Positions 1 through 8,856 of a stretch of DNA of 25,000 nucleotides are shown in pieces. Both the position numbers and the translations under genes were made by a program. Origin of the DNA: Anaeromyces robustus (taxonomy: Eukaryota > Neocallimastigomycota > Neocallimastigomycetes > Neocallimastigales > Neocallimastigaceae). Location: assembly GCA_002104895.1 (NCBI GenBank), contig MCFG01000118.1, positions 2,501 to 27,500 of the forward strand, written 5' to 3'. Under the pieces are notes generated by a model. That model was given only the letters and a program-made list of their open reading frames with translations. It ran no database searches and was not told the DNA's origin. How positions within the stretch are numbered: position 1 is the stretch's first letter; every line of letters starts with the position of its first letter.

Positions 1-1
1 T

Positions 2-1972
2 AGCATCGATTTTATATCCACATCTTGCCCTAAGTATCCACCTAAAACCTTTGCTATATTCAGGATATTCTAGATTAAGTTTTAAGTAATTCCTTGATTC
101 TTCAAATTTGTACATTTTATAAGTTTTAGCTTTAATTGATTTATCACTGTTCATGTCTCTGTCCCAATAGAATTCCATAATTTCTTTAGAAGAGGATGAA
201 ATATTGTTTAATTTATCATTTAATATTTTACTTTCTTTGTCCCAAGTCCATTTTCTTGTTGTAGCAACATTATTAACTATCTTAGAGATAATGCAGTTGG
301 AGTCCTTCCACTTATTAAAACATCTAACCTGAGCTAAAGCACATTTACCAGAAAGTGGAGGAATATTGAGTTCTTTTGAGATGCAATAAATAGAAACAAA
401 AGAATTAGGTTTCGAGTAGCCTAAAATCCAATAAAAACCTTTGTTAATAATTGTTTGTGTAGAACTAGTATTGTTTTTGTTAGAACCAAGCAAAGGAGCG
501 TAATAGGAAACTTGTCCAATAACTTTTGCAGAGAATAAAGTTCTTTTAAGAGGAATAGGAATCAGATCATTTTTTAAAAAACCTTGAATTGAAAACAAAG
601 CCTTACTAACTTTATTTTTCATTTTACTAATAACGAATTTTAAATTTAGAGTTTTGTGAAAGGGAACACCAAGGTAAGTATAACAATCTGTTTTAGGGAT
701 TGGGATTCCTGTTAAATAAAAGGTAGGGTCTTCTCTAAGAATATATTCCGAATTTTCATGTCTAACAGCAAATGTGGCACATTTATTAATTCCAAAAGTC
801 ATCTCATTGTCCTTAGCCCATTTACTAACTGAGCGAAGAAGTTTATTCATACGAGATCTACTAGGGGCACAAAGAACAATATCATCAGCAAATAATCCTC
901 CACAGCAATATTCAGTATCTATTTTCACACCATTATGCAGGCAATCGTTGAAGATGTCGTTGATAAACAAATTAAAAAGTATAGGAGATAAGGGACATCC
1001 TTGTCGAACTCCTTTAAGTATACTGAAGGAATCGGAAAATTGTCCATTAATTTTAACACAAGCTTTGGAAGACAGATATAGGTTCTCCAAAAATTGAAAG
1101 CATTTTCCTTGTATACCAAGAGTATAAATTTTCGATAAAATGTTATAGATGGGCACAGAATCGTAAGCTTTTTTAAGGTCCAGAAAAGCTAAATAAGTAT
1201 CTTCCCCTTTGAATTTACGTCTTTGACAAATAGAAAGAATAGAGATAAAAAGACTAATACATTCTTCCTTATTCCGAAAGCCAAATTGTTCTGGTCTAAT
1301 GAATCCATGACTTATACCATATTCAGAAATTCTAGAAGCAATAATTTTCGAAAGAATCTTAATACCATTATTGATAAGTGAGATACCACGATAGTTATCA
1401 CAATTAGAAAGATCGCCTTTTTTTGGAATAGAAACAATGGATGCATTATTCCAAAAAATAGGAAAATCACCATTCCAAATACGATTAATTAAGAAATGGA
1501 AACAACTAAGACCAGCCGGAACATAGGAATCATTATTTGCAGAGTCATCTGAAGAGGAATCAGGAATTAAAGCTTTATAAAATTCAATAGGGATACAGTC
1601 GGGACCCGAGGCTTTAAAGTTAGGGATAGAAAGAATGGCCTTTTTGATTTCTTCAATGCTGATATCTTGGTTAATATCCCATACTATGTTATTTCCACTC
1701 TTTATACGATTGATAGCGGGAGAATACTTCCAGAATTTTTTATTCATGCTATGTCCAGTAGAGTCATTACTAAGTTTCTTATAATAATTACACCAAACAT
1801 CTAATTGATCTTTAGTACTATACACTAAGTTATCTTGGTGGTCTCTGATAGGATGAGGTATAAATAACTCCTGATTGTTATTTTTAATATTCTTCTTAAT
1901 CCATGACCATGATTTTCTGCTGTCATTTTTTAAGGTAGCCTCGCAGCCTATTTTAATCCAAAATAAATAGTT
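2..1972 (-). pseudogene. LINE reverse transcriptase half, in frame with the endonuclease but behind a stop; C-terminus off the window
   Basis: Reading the minus strand from 1972 down to 2 gives about 657 codons with no further stop. The recognisable reverse transcriptase blocks are all in this one frame. They include a 'FKASGPDCIP' entry block (about 1593-1621), a 'PKKGDL...NYRGISL' block (about 1373-1424), 'LDLKKAYDSV' (1154-1183), 'RQGCPLSP' (983-1006), the catalytic 'FADD' (881-892) and the 'YTYLGV' thumb-side block (about 662-680). The fold therefore appears catalytically intact. The first in-frame ATG after the stop is at 1745-1747, about 75 codons in, so translation of this half would need readthrough, reinitiation or absence of the stop. 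The most likely reading is an element with one nonsense change, but a sequencing error cannot be excluded. Confidence 0.85.
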
Positions 1973-1975
1973 TTA
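1973..1975 (-). other. In-frame TAA separating endonuclease and reverse transcriptase
   Basis: The codon before it encodes Arg (end of '...CNEFRR') and the codon after it begins 'NYLFWIKIG...', which continues unbroken into the reverse transcriptase in the identical frame. One base change (from CAA, AAA or GAA) would account for it. Confidence 0.8.
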
Positions 1976-3562
1976 TCTTCTAAATTCATTACATTTTTTA
2001 TGAATAGATTGGCATAATTTATTATAAGATGCAACAAGAATAATAAATTGATTAGGTTCATAATCTAAATGGCTCTTTTTAATTTGTCGATACTTCAAGC
2101 TTTTAATTCTTTGAAGACAGTAAATATTACGTGACATATGGAACATTGATTTCCTAATTTCAGTAGAAGATGTAATTTCAAGATCCTCTGCAATTGAGTT
2201 AGATGTATCAATAAACTTATCAACTAGATCATCAATAGAAAGAGAAGGATTATTAAAAATCTCATTATTTAAAATAGTAAACTTGTTATTGTCAACAATA
2301 TCGTTTTTCATTTCCTTACAGCGAATTCTATTCCATTGAACAACATTTTTTGGGTGAGTAAAGGAGAGATCAACAAAGTTTTTCTTACAATATACTAACA
2401 TTGGTTTATGATCAGAGACTGGGTGATAATCAATAAAAGAAGCATACGATATAAGGTTCAACATTTTATAATTAACCAAAGCATGATCAATATCTGAAGA
2501 TAAATTACCTTGAACCCAAGAGATTCTTGAACTATTGAGACGTAAAATCATCCAACCATTAATTTGTGATATTTTTTCTTCAAGGTCCACTGTTTTCATG
2601 TTAAAATCCCCAACAAGAATAGAAGCATGATCACGATGAATATTAAGCCATTCAATAACTTCTGCTAAAGCACACTTCACTTGTGTAGAATGAGAGCTGA
2701 CAGGGATATATACATTTCCAACAGAGCATTTAGAGTCGTAGATATTATAATTGGTTAAGGAAATAATGTAATTAAATGAATTCTCTTCAAGTATTGCTTG
2801 ACAAGATTTATGATAACCTAAAAATAAACCTCTCATGCCTGGAATACTATCAACGGCTCTTCTAACAAAATAACGGTAATTGGGAATAGTGACTTTACAT
2901 GGTTGACTACTATTGGAACCAGAACCATTCTTTGTTTCTTGAAAACAGAGGAAAAGAGGTTTGAATAATGTGATAAAGTATTCGATACTATCTTTCTTTT
3001 CATGGTTCCATCCATTGGTATTCCAACTGAGACAAAAAGTAAACTTATCTTTGATAGAATTAAGAGAGTTGAGATTAGAGTGTATACTAACTAATGAGTT
3101 GCGTTGAGAAGAATCTGAAGTATTAGATTGTGAGGATGTTGTAGTAGAATTACTTTGGTTATTAATTGACTCATTAAAGTTTGTTGAAGAAGAAAATAGT
3201 TGATTTCTGGTCTGTTGAAGTGATCTTTTACGAATATAATGAGTGCAATTACTATACGACAAGCGAGCATTTGAGATATGTGATACAAATTTCTTTTTGA
3301 AATCATCAAAATTGAAGCCAGATGATAAAACCTTGATCCTAAAATACCAACCTCTAGAACACATAGATCGTTTAACTGAAAGAATGTACTTGTTGAACTC
3401 CTTAAATTTCGATTCCAGAAAATCCATCATATATGCATTGGTCCATGAGTGAAGGCCATTGATGAAGATAATGCTAGTGTTGTTAATATCAATTCCATAA
3501 CAACGGAAACCACGAACAAAAACATTACTATTTTCGTTACTATTATAAAAATTCCGAACCAT
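1973..3562 (-). CDS. LINE open reading frame, N-terminal module plus APE-type endonuclease (529 aa, ends at a TAA before the RT)
   Basis: Residues about 172-395 carry the full set of exonuclease-endonuclease-phosphatase motifs of LINE endonucleases, which nick target DNA to prime reverse transcription. They are SWNTNG (179-184), the metal-binding ETK (209-211), NVYIP (283-287), GDFN (318-321), SDIDH (356-360) and SDHKP (383-387). Residues about 30-100 alternate hydrophobic strands and helices in a pattern that could be an RRM-like fold ('SIIFINGL', helix, 'YILSV', 'GWYFRIKVL', helix). Residues about 120-170 are a Ser/Thr/Asn/Gln linker. The residues from about 395 to the stop are a linker that normally leads into the reverse transcriptase. 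The frame stops with TAA at 1973-1975, but the same frame continues directly into the reverse transcriptase. The start is the first ATG of the open frame. RRM-like assignment is inference; the endonuclease is certain from motifs. Confidence 0.88.
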   Translation of the reverse strand: MVRNFYNSNENSNVFVRGFRCYGIDINNTSIIFINGLHSWTNAYMMDFLESKFKEFNKYILSVKRSMCSRGWYFRIKVLSSGFNFDDFKKKFVSHISNARLSYSNCTHYIRKRSLQQTRNQLFSSSTNFNESINNQSNSTTTSSQSNTSDSSQRNSLVSIHSNLNSLNSIKDKFTFCLSWNTNGWNHEKKDSIEYFITLFKPLFLCFQETKNGSGSNSSQPCKVTIPNYRYFVRRAVDSIPGMRGLFLGYHKSCQAILEENSFNYIISLTNYNIYDSKCSVGNVYIPVSSHSTQVKCALAEVIEWLNIHRDHASILVGDFNMKTVDLEEKISQINGWMILRLNSSRISWVQGNLSSDIDHALVNYKMLNLISYASFIDYHPVSDHKPMLVYCKKNFVDLSFTHPKNVVQWNRIRCKEMKNDIVDNNKFTILNNEIFNNPSLSIDDLVDKFIDTSNSIAEDLEITSSTEIRKSMFHMSRNIYCLQRIKSLKYRQIKKSHLDYEPNQFIILVASYNKLCQSIHKKCNEFRR

Positions 3563-3627
3563 TGTAATTATATATATTTAATATTGAAAAAAATAAAAAA
3601 GTAAAATGAAAGTACTAAACTAAAATA

Positions 3628-3661
<34 letters not shown>

Positions 3662-4115
3662 TAAACTAAAAAGATCGAGTTAAAAAATGTAGACTAGTAA
3701 TAACTGAATGTAAATTTTTTTTTTTTTACTGTTGTTAAAAATTTTCAATTGTTTATCTTCTTTACTCTATTATAAAAACACTTGTAAAATATTGAAAGTT
3801 GTTATAAAAATCTCTTTTTGCGAAAGTAATTATATTTGCAATCTTGTAAATTCTTAAATTCATGAAAAATAAAAAAAAAGTTAAAGGTGAAGAACTCAAA
3901 AATAACTAATCTAAATTCTAATAAAGTATAAGCACATGCTTTTGAGTGAATCAAGCTCATACAATAATAAAAGCAATTACAATGGATTCATACAGTGATA
4001 ATATACAGAAATACATGAAAGGTAAATTTAAAAGAAAATACAAATAACTCATTTCCTGCATATCCAGCTTATACATATTATTAGAAAAAAGAACAATTAT
4101 TGAGGAGACTTCATA
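3563..4115 (-). other. Probable 5' untranslated region of the LINE
   Basis: No reading frame of note is seen on either strand. The segment holds an AT dinucleotide run with a T tract (about 3625-3662), a second T tract near 3716-3727, and otherwise mixed sequence of higher complexity than the DNA beyond 4214. It lies directly upstream of the endonuclease frame on the minus strand, so it is assigned to the element's leader by position and composition only. Confidence 0.45.
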
Positions 4116-4206
4116 AAATGCCCTTAACGTCGCCATGTATCGACAGGCATTTACCCTCTTCTGAGCATTCCAAATGAATGAAAGTACAGGTCCTCAGAAG
4201 AGGTAA
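4116..4206. other. Strongly self-complementary island at the 5' edge of the LINE
   Basis: Two adjacent hairpins can be drawn. The first pairs AAATGCC (4116-4122) with GGCATTT (4146-4152), with an inner GTCG (4129-4132) / CGAC (4141-4144) stem. The second pairs TTACCCTCTTCTGAG (4151-4165) with CTCAGAAGAGGTAA (4193-4206), 14 base pairs with one bulged base. It is capped by CATTC (4166-4170) / GAATG (4176-4180) and leaves a 12-base unpaired stretch, 4181-4192. Seven T follow at 4207-4213 on the plus strand. Perfect GC-containing stems of this length are unexpected in such AT-rich DNA. It may be a structured RNA leader of the LINE or an independent small RNA gene; the strand is unknown. No known RNA family was recognised. 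Confidence 0.5.
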
Positions 4207-4213
4207 TTTTTTT

Positions 4214-5396
4214 GGTAAAACTTAAATTTTCATTAATTTATAAATTATTTTTATTGGTTTAATTTTCTTCTATAAAGAATATTCCATAATGTTTTATTTT
4301 TATATCTTTATATCTTTCTTAATATTTGAAATTACTATAAAATTAATTTTAAAAAAAAAAATCAAAAAATTTATATGAAATATTATATTGAATACTATAA
4401 ATATTTTTTTTATAAAAAAGTATTGTCATTTTTTATGTAAAAGAAAAAATTGAAAATATAATTATATATATTTAAAAAAAAATAGTTTAATTAAATAAAT
4501 TTTTAAATAAATATTTAGCTAAAAAGAAAATACATAAAAGTTTAACTAAATATATTTAATATTTAAATAAATGAATGAATAAATATTTAACTAATTAATT
4601 TAATACATAAATAAATAAATAAATATTTAATTATATAAATGAATAAATAAATAAAATAGAAAGAAAAAAAAAAGAAAAAGAAACAAATGGATTATTGTTG
4701 TTTAGATAAATGCGTTGTCTGTTATTAATATATATTTATGTGTTACAACATATTTAATTACAATATTTTTAATTAAATGTGCTATTTATATAGAATATTA
4801 TTCGATCTATGATTCTTTACTGTTTCAAATTTTTTCTTTCTATTCATTACCAAATATTAATTCATTATCAATTTATATTTCATAAAAAAAAAATTATTAC
4901 ATTTAATTTTTATTAATATTAATAATTCAACTTTTTTTTTTTTAAATTAAACTTTAAATAAATTATAATATTAATTAACTTTTTTACTATAAAGAAAATT
5001 AAAAATCTATATATATAATTAAATAAATTTATGGATGAAAATACTTTAATATGATTGGTTGATTGATTAAAATATTTTATAAGATTTTGATTTATTAAAG
5101 TAAAAATAAAAAAGTTTAATAAAGCAAATTATTTAATTAATTATTATTTATTAATTTAAATCATAAATTATTTTTCTTTTATTCTTTCAGTATAAAAGGT
5201 ACAAGATTTCTTATGTAAAATTTTCTGTTTTTTAATAATTATTCATTTTTTTTATTTTTATCATTAATATATTAGTAATTTATATAAAAATAATAAATAT
5301 AAATTTTTATATTAATATCTATTAAATTCTATTAATAATAATTATCTATTAAATATATTAAATATATATTTTATTCTTAATAAAAAAAAAACGAAG
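4214..5396. other. AT-rich intergenic region
   Basis: No gene is seen on either strand. It contains a degenerate AAAT/AATA run (about 4480-4660), several homopolymer A and T runs, and otherwise simple sequence. The last 200 bases probably hold the promoter and leader of the downstream CBM18 gene. Confidence 0.7.
5191..5198 (+). promoter_or_regulatory. Candidate TATA box of the CBM18 gene
   Basis: TATAAAAG stands about 200 bases upstream of the ATG at 5397 and is followed by an AT-rich leader ending in a run of A just before the start codon. In DNA this AT-rich a match can arise by chance, so only the G-containing end and the placement support it. Confidence 0.3.
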
Positions 5397-6719
5397 ATGT
5401 TGTCATTATTACGAACATTATTTTTTTTAATTTTGATAGAACAAGTTTTATCTAAAGCTATTAAAGATTATACTTTAGATTTCTTTGATAAAAGAAAATT
5501 TTCTATGGATGGAAGATGTGGCGAAGGATTACCTGTTTGTCGTGAAGGCTTTTGTTGTAGTAAATTAGGTTGGTGTGGTAATACAGATCTTCATTGTAAG
5601 ATAGAAGAAGGTTGTCAATCTGAATTTGGTGTTTGTGATGATAATTCTTCAATTATTAATCAAGAGGAAGTTTCTATCGATGGTAGATGTGGTGAAGGAT
5701 TCCCTACTTGCCGTGAAGGCTATTGTTGTAGTAAATGGGGTTGGTGTGGTAAAACTGATCTTCATTGTAAAGTAGAAGAAGGTTGTCAATCTGAATTTGG
5801 TATTTGTGAATCAAGTGATTATGAAGATGAAGATATTAATAATGATGATATTTTAAATGAAAATAATGACGATTCAGATGAAGAAACTACAGAAAATAGT
5901 AATGAAGATATTTTAAAAGATAATAATGATGATTCAAACGGAGAAGTTGCAGATGATGATATTCTAAAAGATATTAATGATGATTCAGATGAAGAAACTA
6001 CAGAAAATAGTAATGATGATATTCCAAAAGATAATGATGATGACTCAAATGGAGAAGTTGCAGGAGATAATAATGTTGACATTCCAAAAGAAAATGATAA
6101 TGTTTTAAATTATAAAGATGATGATTCGGATGAAGAAATTACAGATAATAATAATGATGTTCCAGAAAGTAATAATGATGTTCCAGAAAGTAATGATGAT
6201 GTTCCAGAAAGTAACAATGATGTTCCAGAAAGTAATGATGATGTTCCAGAAAGTAATGATGATGTTCCAGAAAGTAACAATGATGTTCCAGAAAGTAATG
6301 ATGATATTCCAAAAGACAATGATGATGACTCAAATGGAGAAGTTGCAGGAGATAATAATGTTGACATTCCAAAAGAAAATGATAATGTTTTAAATTATAA
6401 AGATGATGATTCGGATGACGAAATTATAGATAATAATAATAATGTTCCAGAAAGTAATAATGATGATTCAAATGGAGAAGTTGCAGGTGATAGTACTGAT
6501 GATATTCCAAAAGAAAATAATGATAATGTTTTAGATGATAATAATGATGATTCAGATGAAGAAACTACAGATAATAGTAATGACGATTCAAATGGAGAAG
6601 TTGCAGGTAATAGTAACGATGATGTTCCAAAAGAAAATAATGAAGTTAATGATGGTTTAAATGAAAATGATGTTATTATAAATGATAGTGATGACGAATC
6701 TACACCAAATATCTTATAA
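5397..6719 (+). CDS. Secreted protein with two CBM18 (hevein-type) chitin-binding modules and an acidic repetitive tail
   Basis: The 440-residue product starts with a signal peptide (residues 1 to about 19, a hydrophobic core 'LFFLILI' ending 'VLS-K'). Two CBM18 modules follow, with identical cysteine spacing: Cys 41, 48, 53, 54, 60, 67, 73, 80 and Cys 98, 105, 110, 111, 117, 124, 130, 137. Each has the aromatic/Gly pattern 'CCSKxGWCG' of chitin-oligosaccharide binding sites. From about residue 140 to the end the chain has no cysteine and is almost wholly Asp, Asn, Glu, Ser, Pro and Val, built from repeats such as DDSDEETT, DDSNGEVAG, IPKEN and seven consecutive VPESN units. It probably acts outside the cell or in the wall, where it would bind chitin, with the tail as a negatively charged extended spacer. 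The start is the first ATG, preceded by an A-run leader. No enzymatic domain is seen; the precise role is unknown. Confidence 0.9.
   Translation: MLSLLRTLFFLILIEQVLSKAIKDYTLDFFDKRKFSMDGRCGEGLPVCREGFCCSKLGWCGNTDLHCKIEEGCQSEFGVCDDNSSIINQEEVSIDGRCGEGFPTCREGYCCSKWGWCGKTDLHCKVEEGCQSEFGICESSDYEDEDINNDDILNENNDDSDEETTENSNEDILKDNNDDSNGEVADDDILKDINDDSDEETTENSNDDIPKDNDDDSNGEVAGDNNVDIPKENDNVLNYKDDDSDEEITDNNNDVPESNNDVPESNDDVPESNNDVPESNDDVPESNDDVPESNNDVPESNDDIPKDNDDDSNGEVAGDNNVDIPKENDNVLNYKDDDSDDEIIDNNNNVPESNNDDSNGEVAGDSTDDIPKENNDNVLDDNNDDSDEETTDNSNDDSNGEVAGNSNDDVPKENNEVNDGLNENDVIINDSDDESTPNIL
6009..6465 (+). repeat. Intragenic duplication, copies about 170 bp at a 285-bp offset
   Basis: The DNA at 6009-6180 recurs at 6294-6465 with only a few mismatches (for example at the 'DEEIT' versus 'DDEII' codons). 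The 285-bp offset is a whole number of codons, so the frame is kept. The VPESN minisatellite lies between and overlaps the copies, which suggests unequal exchange within the tail. Confidence 0.8.
6159..6305 (+). repeat. 21-bp minisatellite, seven units encoding VPESN(N/D)D
   Basis: Seven tandem 21-bp units of the form GTTCCAGAAAGTAAYRATGAT are seen, each encoding VPESNND or VPESNDD. Variant bases alternate between units (AAC/AAT, AAT/GAT). The unit length keeps the reading frame. Confidence 0.9.
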
Positions 6720-6762
6720 TCATATATAATAATGTACGATGAATGAATAACTATAAATACGG

Positions 6763-6806
6763 AAAATGTTTTTTATAAAATTTTATAGAATATATAAAAC
6801 ATTCTG
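6763..6806 (+). terminator. Possible 3' hairpin after the CBM18 gene
   Basis: About 45-85 bases beyond the stop, AATGTTTTTTATA (6765-6777) faces TATATAAAACATT (6791-6803) with one mismatch. A perfect 14-base palindrome, TATAAAATTTTATA (6774-6787), lies at the centre. It may contribute to 3' end formation, but AT palindromes are common here. Confidence 0.25.
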
Positions 6807-7613
6807 TAATAATATAAAAATATTTTATGGTAAATAATAATATATATAATATTAAACAATATTAGTATTTACTATAAATAATAATAAATTATATATAATC
6901 AAATTAACTACATTTAATTTTTAATACTTTATTAATTAAGATATTAATTAATTTATACTATATATATTAAAGTACTTTAAATTTTAAATAAAAAAATTTT
7001 TTTTATTAATATTTTATATATTAAAGTATTTTAAATAAAAAGTAAAATATATAAAAAAAAAACTAAAAAATATTTATAACAATAAAAATAATAAATAATA
7101 AAGTGTAGATATAAATAAATAAAACAAATAATTTTTTATTATTTTATTAAAAATTATTAATTATTAATTATTAATTAAGCAAAAAAAAATTAAACTAAAA
7201 ATATTATTATATAATGTCACTAATAATAATGTTGGTCTGTATAATGCCTAAGAGGATTTAAAAAATATATAATTATAGTAGGTTATATAATTCTTAATGT
7301 TAATAAATATTCATTTTTTGTTAATATATTCAAATGTCAAACTGACTACAGTAAATATTTTCATATCTATATCAAATCAAACTAGCTCTTTCCTATCCTA
7401 AAACACTTCTTTTAATTGATCTAAATTTGAAAATAATATAGATGCAAAAATCCAATTTTATCCCTTAAAATTTGTAAAATATTTATCTCTATGAAAATTA
7501 ATAGGTATCCCAACAGAAAGATATAAGTCTTTTCTTAGTGATAAAAAATTAGAGAAAAAAATATACTTGTCATTCAAAAGGTCTAAAAATTTTCTTTAAT
7601 CAATTTTTTTTTT

Positions 7614-7648
7614 GTTTTTGTTTTTGTTTTTGTTTTTGTTTTTGTTTT
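7614..7648. repeat. GTTTTT hexanucleotide repeat
   Basis: Six G residues spaced exactly six bases apart (7614, 7620, 7626, 7632, 7638, 7644) sit in a T background. Confidence 0.95.
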
Positions 7649-7670
7649 ACCTATTTATATTTATAATGTT

Positions 7671-7720
7671 CATTCATATTTATTAATTTATATTTCATTC
7701 ATATTTATTAATTTATATTT
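7671..7720. repeat. 25-bp tandem duplication
   Basis: The 25-base unit beginning CATTCATATTTATTAATT occurs twice in direct succession (7671-7695 and 7696-7720) without mismatch. Confidence 0.9.
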
Positions 7721-8340
7721 ATTTGTATTGATAAAATATATAAATATAATATCATATAAAATAATATAGAAATATCATAATATTAGAGATATAAAACTAT
7801 GAGCAATAAAATTCTTAAAAATAGAAAAATAGAAAATAGACAATAGAAAAATTAAATTATTTAAATAAAATTAATATATATATAAATAATAAATTTAATA
7901 AAAATAAATAAAGAATAATTAAAAAAAATTTAATATAAAATAAAAATCATAATAAATTAACATAGATATATATATATAGATATATATATATATATATATA
8001 TTTTTTTTTTTTTGAATAATAAAAAATAAAAATAAAAATAAATTAACAATTAAATATTTTTTTGTTTATTAATAAAATATTATATATATGTTTATATTAT
8101 AAATCAATATTACCAAAATTATATATTTGTTCATTTTATTTTGTTTTGTTTTATTTTATTTTATTTTATTTTTGAATTAATCTATTTTTATATTAAAAGT
8201 AGAAAAGGAGTATATCCAGCTACTCACTTTTATACTTTCAACATATTTCTTAAATTTATTATTATATTTATATTTTTATGATAAAAATCATAATTTATAT
8301 TAATATTATCATTTTCTAATAGCTTTTTTTGGTAATTTCA

Positions 8341-8376
<36 letters not shown>

Positions 8377-8856
8377 ATTTGTTTAAACTTTTTGAATTGG
8401 AATAATAAATCATTTTATTTTAATAATTAAATATATATAACAAATAATAAATAATATTATGTTATAGAGTAGTATTTAAATAATTTTTTAAAATTCATTT
8501 CCTATTATTATTTATAATAATCATAATATAAAAAAGTTTATTTGTATGGTCGCTTTATTAAAAAATTTTTTTTTTATTTTTTTCTTTCTATTGTATAGAT
8601 AAATTCAATTTTTATATACAAAAATAATTACATATTTTTTTAATGAAAAAAAAGAGGAATTAAAAAAAATACTTTCATATAATTCATTATCAAAATGTTT
8701 CAATTTTTTTATTATCTTTATTAATATTAATATAGTATTTATGATATTTGGAACTTTTTTTAAATTTTAATTATCAATTATAATTATTTTGGATATTAAG
8801 TTGCTGCAATTTGATAATATATATAATTTTATTTTATCTTATTTTATTTTATTTAT

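Larger units (their letters stand above)
1..4213 (-). mobile_element. Non-LTR retrotransposon (LINE), APE-type endonuclease plus reverse transcriptase, 3' end outside the window
   Basis: The minus strand reads, in order, a probable 5' untranslated region, an N-terminal module, an apurinic-type endonuclease and a reverse transcriptase. This is the standard order of a LINE open reading frame 2. The base composition of this stretch is clearly less AT-rich than the flank beyond about 4214, which supports an inserted element whose 5' boundary lies near 4206-4213; that boundary is inferred. No separate gag-like first reading frame is visible upstream of the endonuclease frame. The reverse transcriptase runs off the left edge, so the 3' untranslated region, tail and target-site duplication cannot be seen. 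The clade (Tad-, L1- or CR1-like) cannot be decided by eye. Confidence 0.85.
6807..8856. other. AT-rich intergenic region between the CBM18 gene and the first ankyrin gene
   Basis: No intact gene is seen. It holds a GTTTTT hexamer tract, a 25-bp tandem duplication, an AT run (about 7966-8000), a 27-base T tract (8344-8370), and one stretch (about 7300-7590) that is less simple and faintly coding-like on the minus strand but interrupted by stops. Confidence 0.7.

Noticed and set aside
774-1119. Small frames on both strands within the LINE reverse transcriptase
   Set aside because: They overlap the reverse transcriptase frame, whose conserved motifs decide the coding strand and frame.
4155-4203. 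Hammerhead ribozyme
   Set aside because: The plus strand has a CTGAG start, a GAAA and a GTC in the right order. However, the conserved core would read CTGAGCA instead of CTGANGA, no stem III can form, and the CTGAG is already paired in the long stem. A delta-virus-type ribozyme fold could not be drawn convincingly on the minus strand either.
6110-6393. Several small frames on both strands within the acidic tail of the CBM18 gene
   Set aside because: They are other-frame readings of the 21-bp minisatellite.
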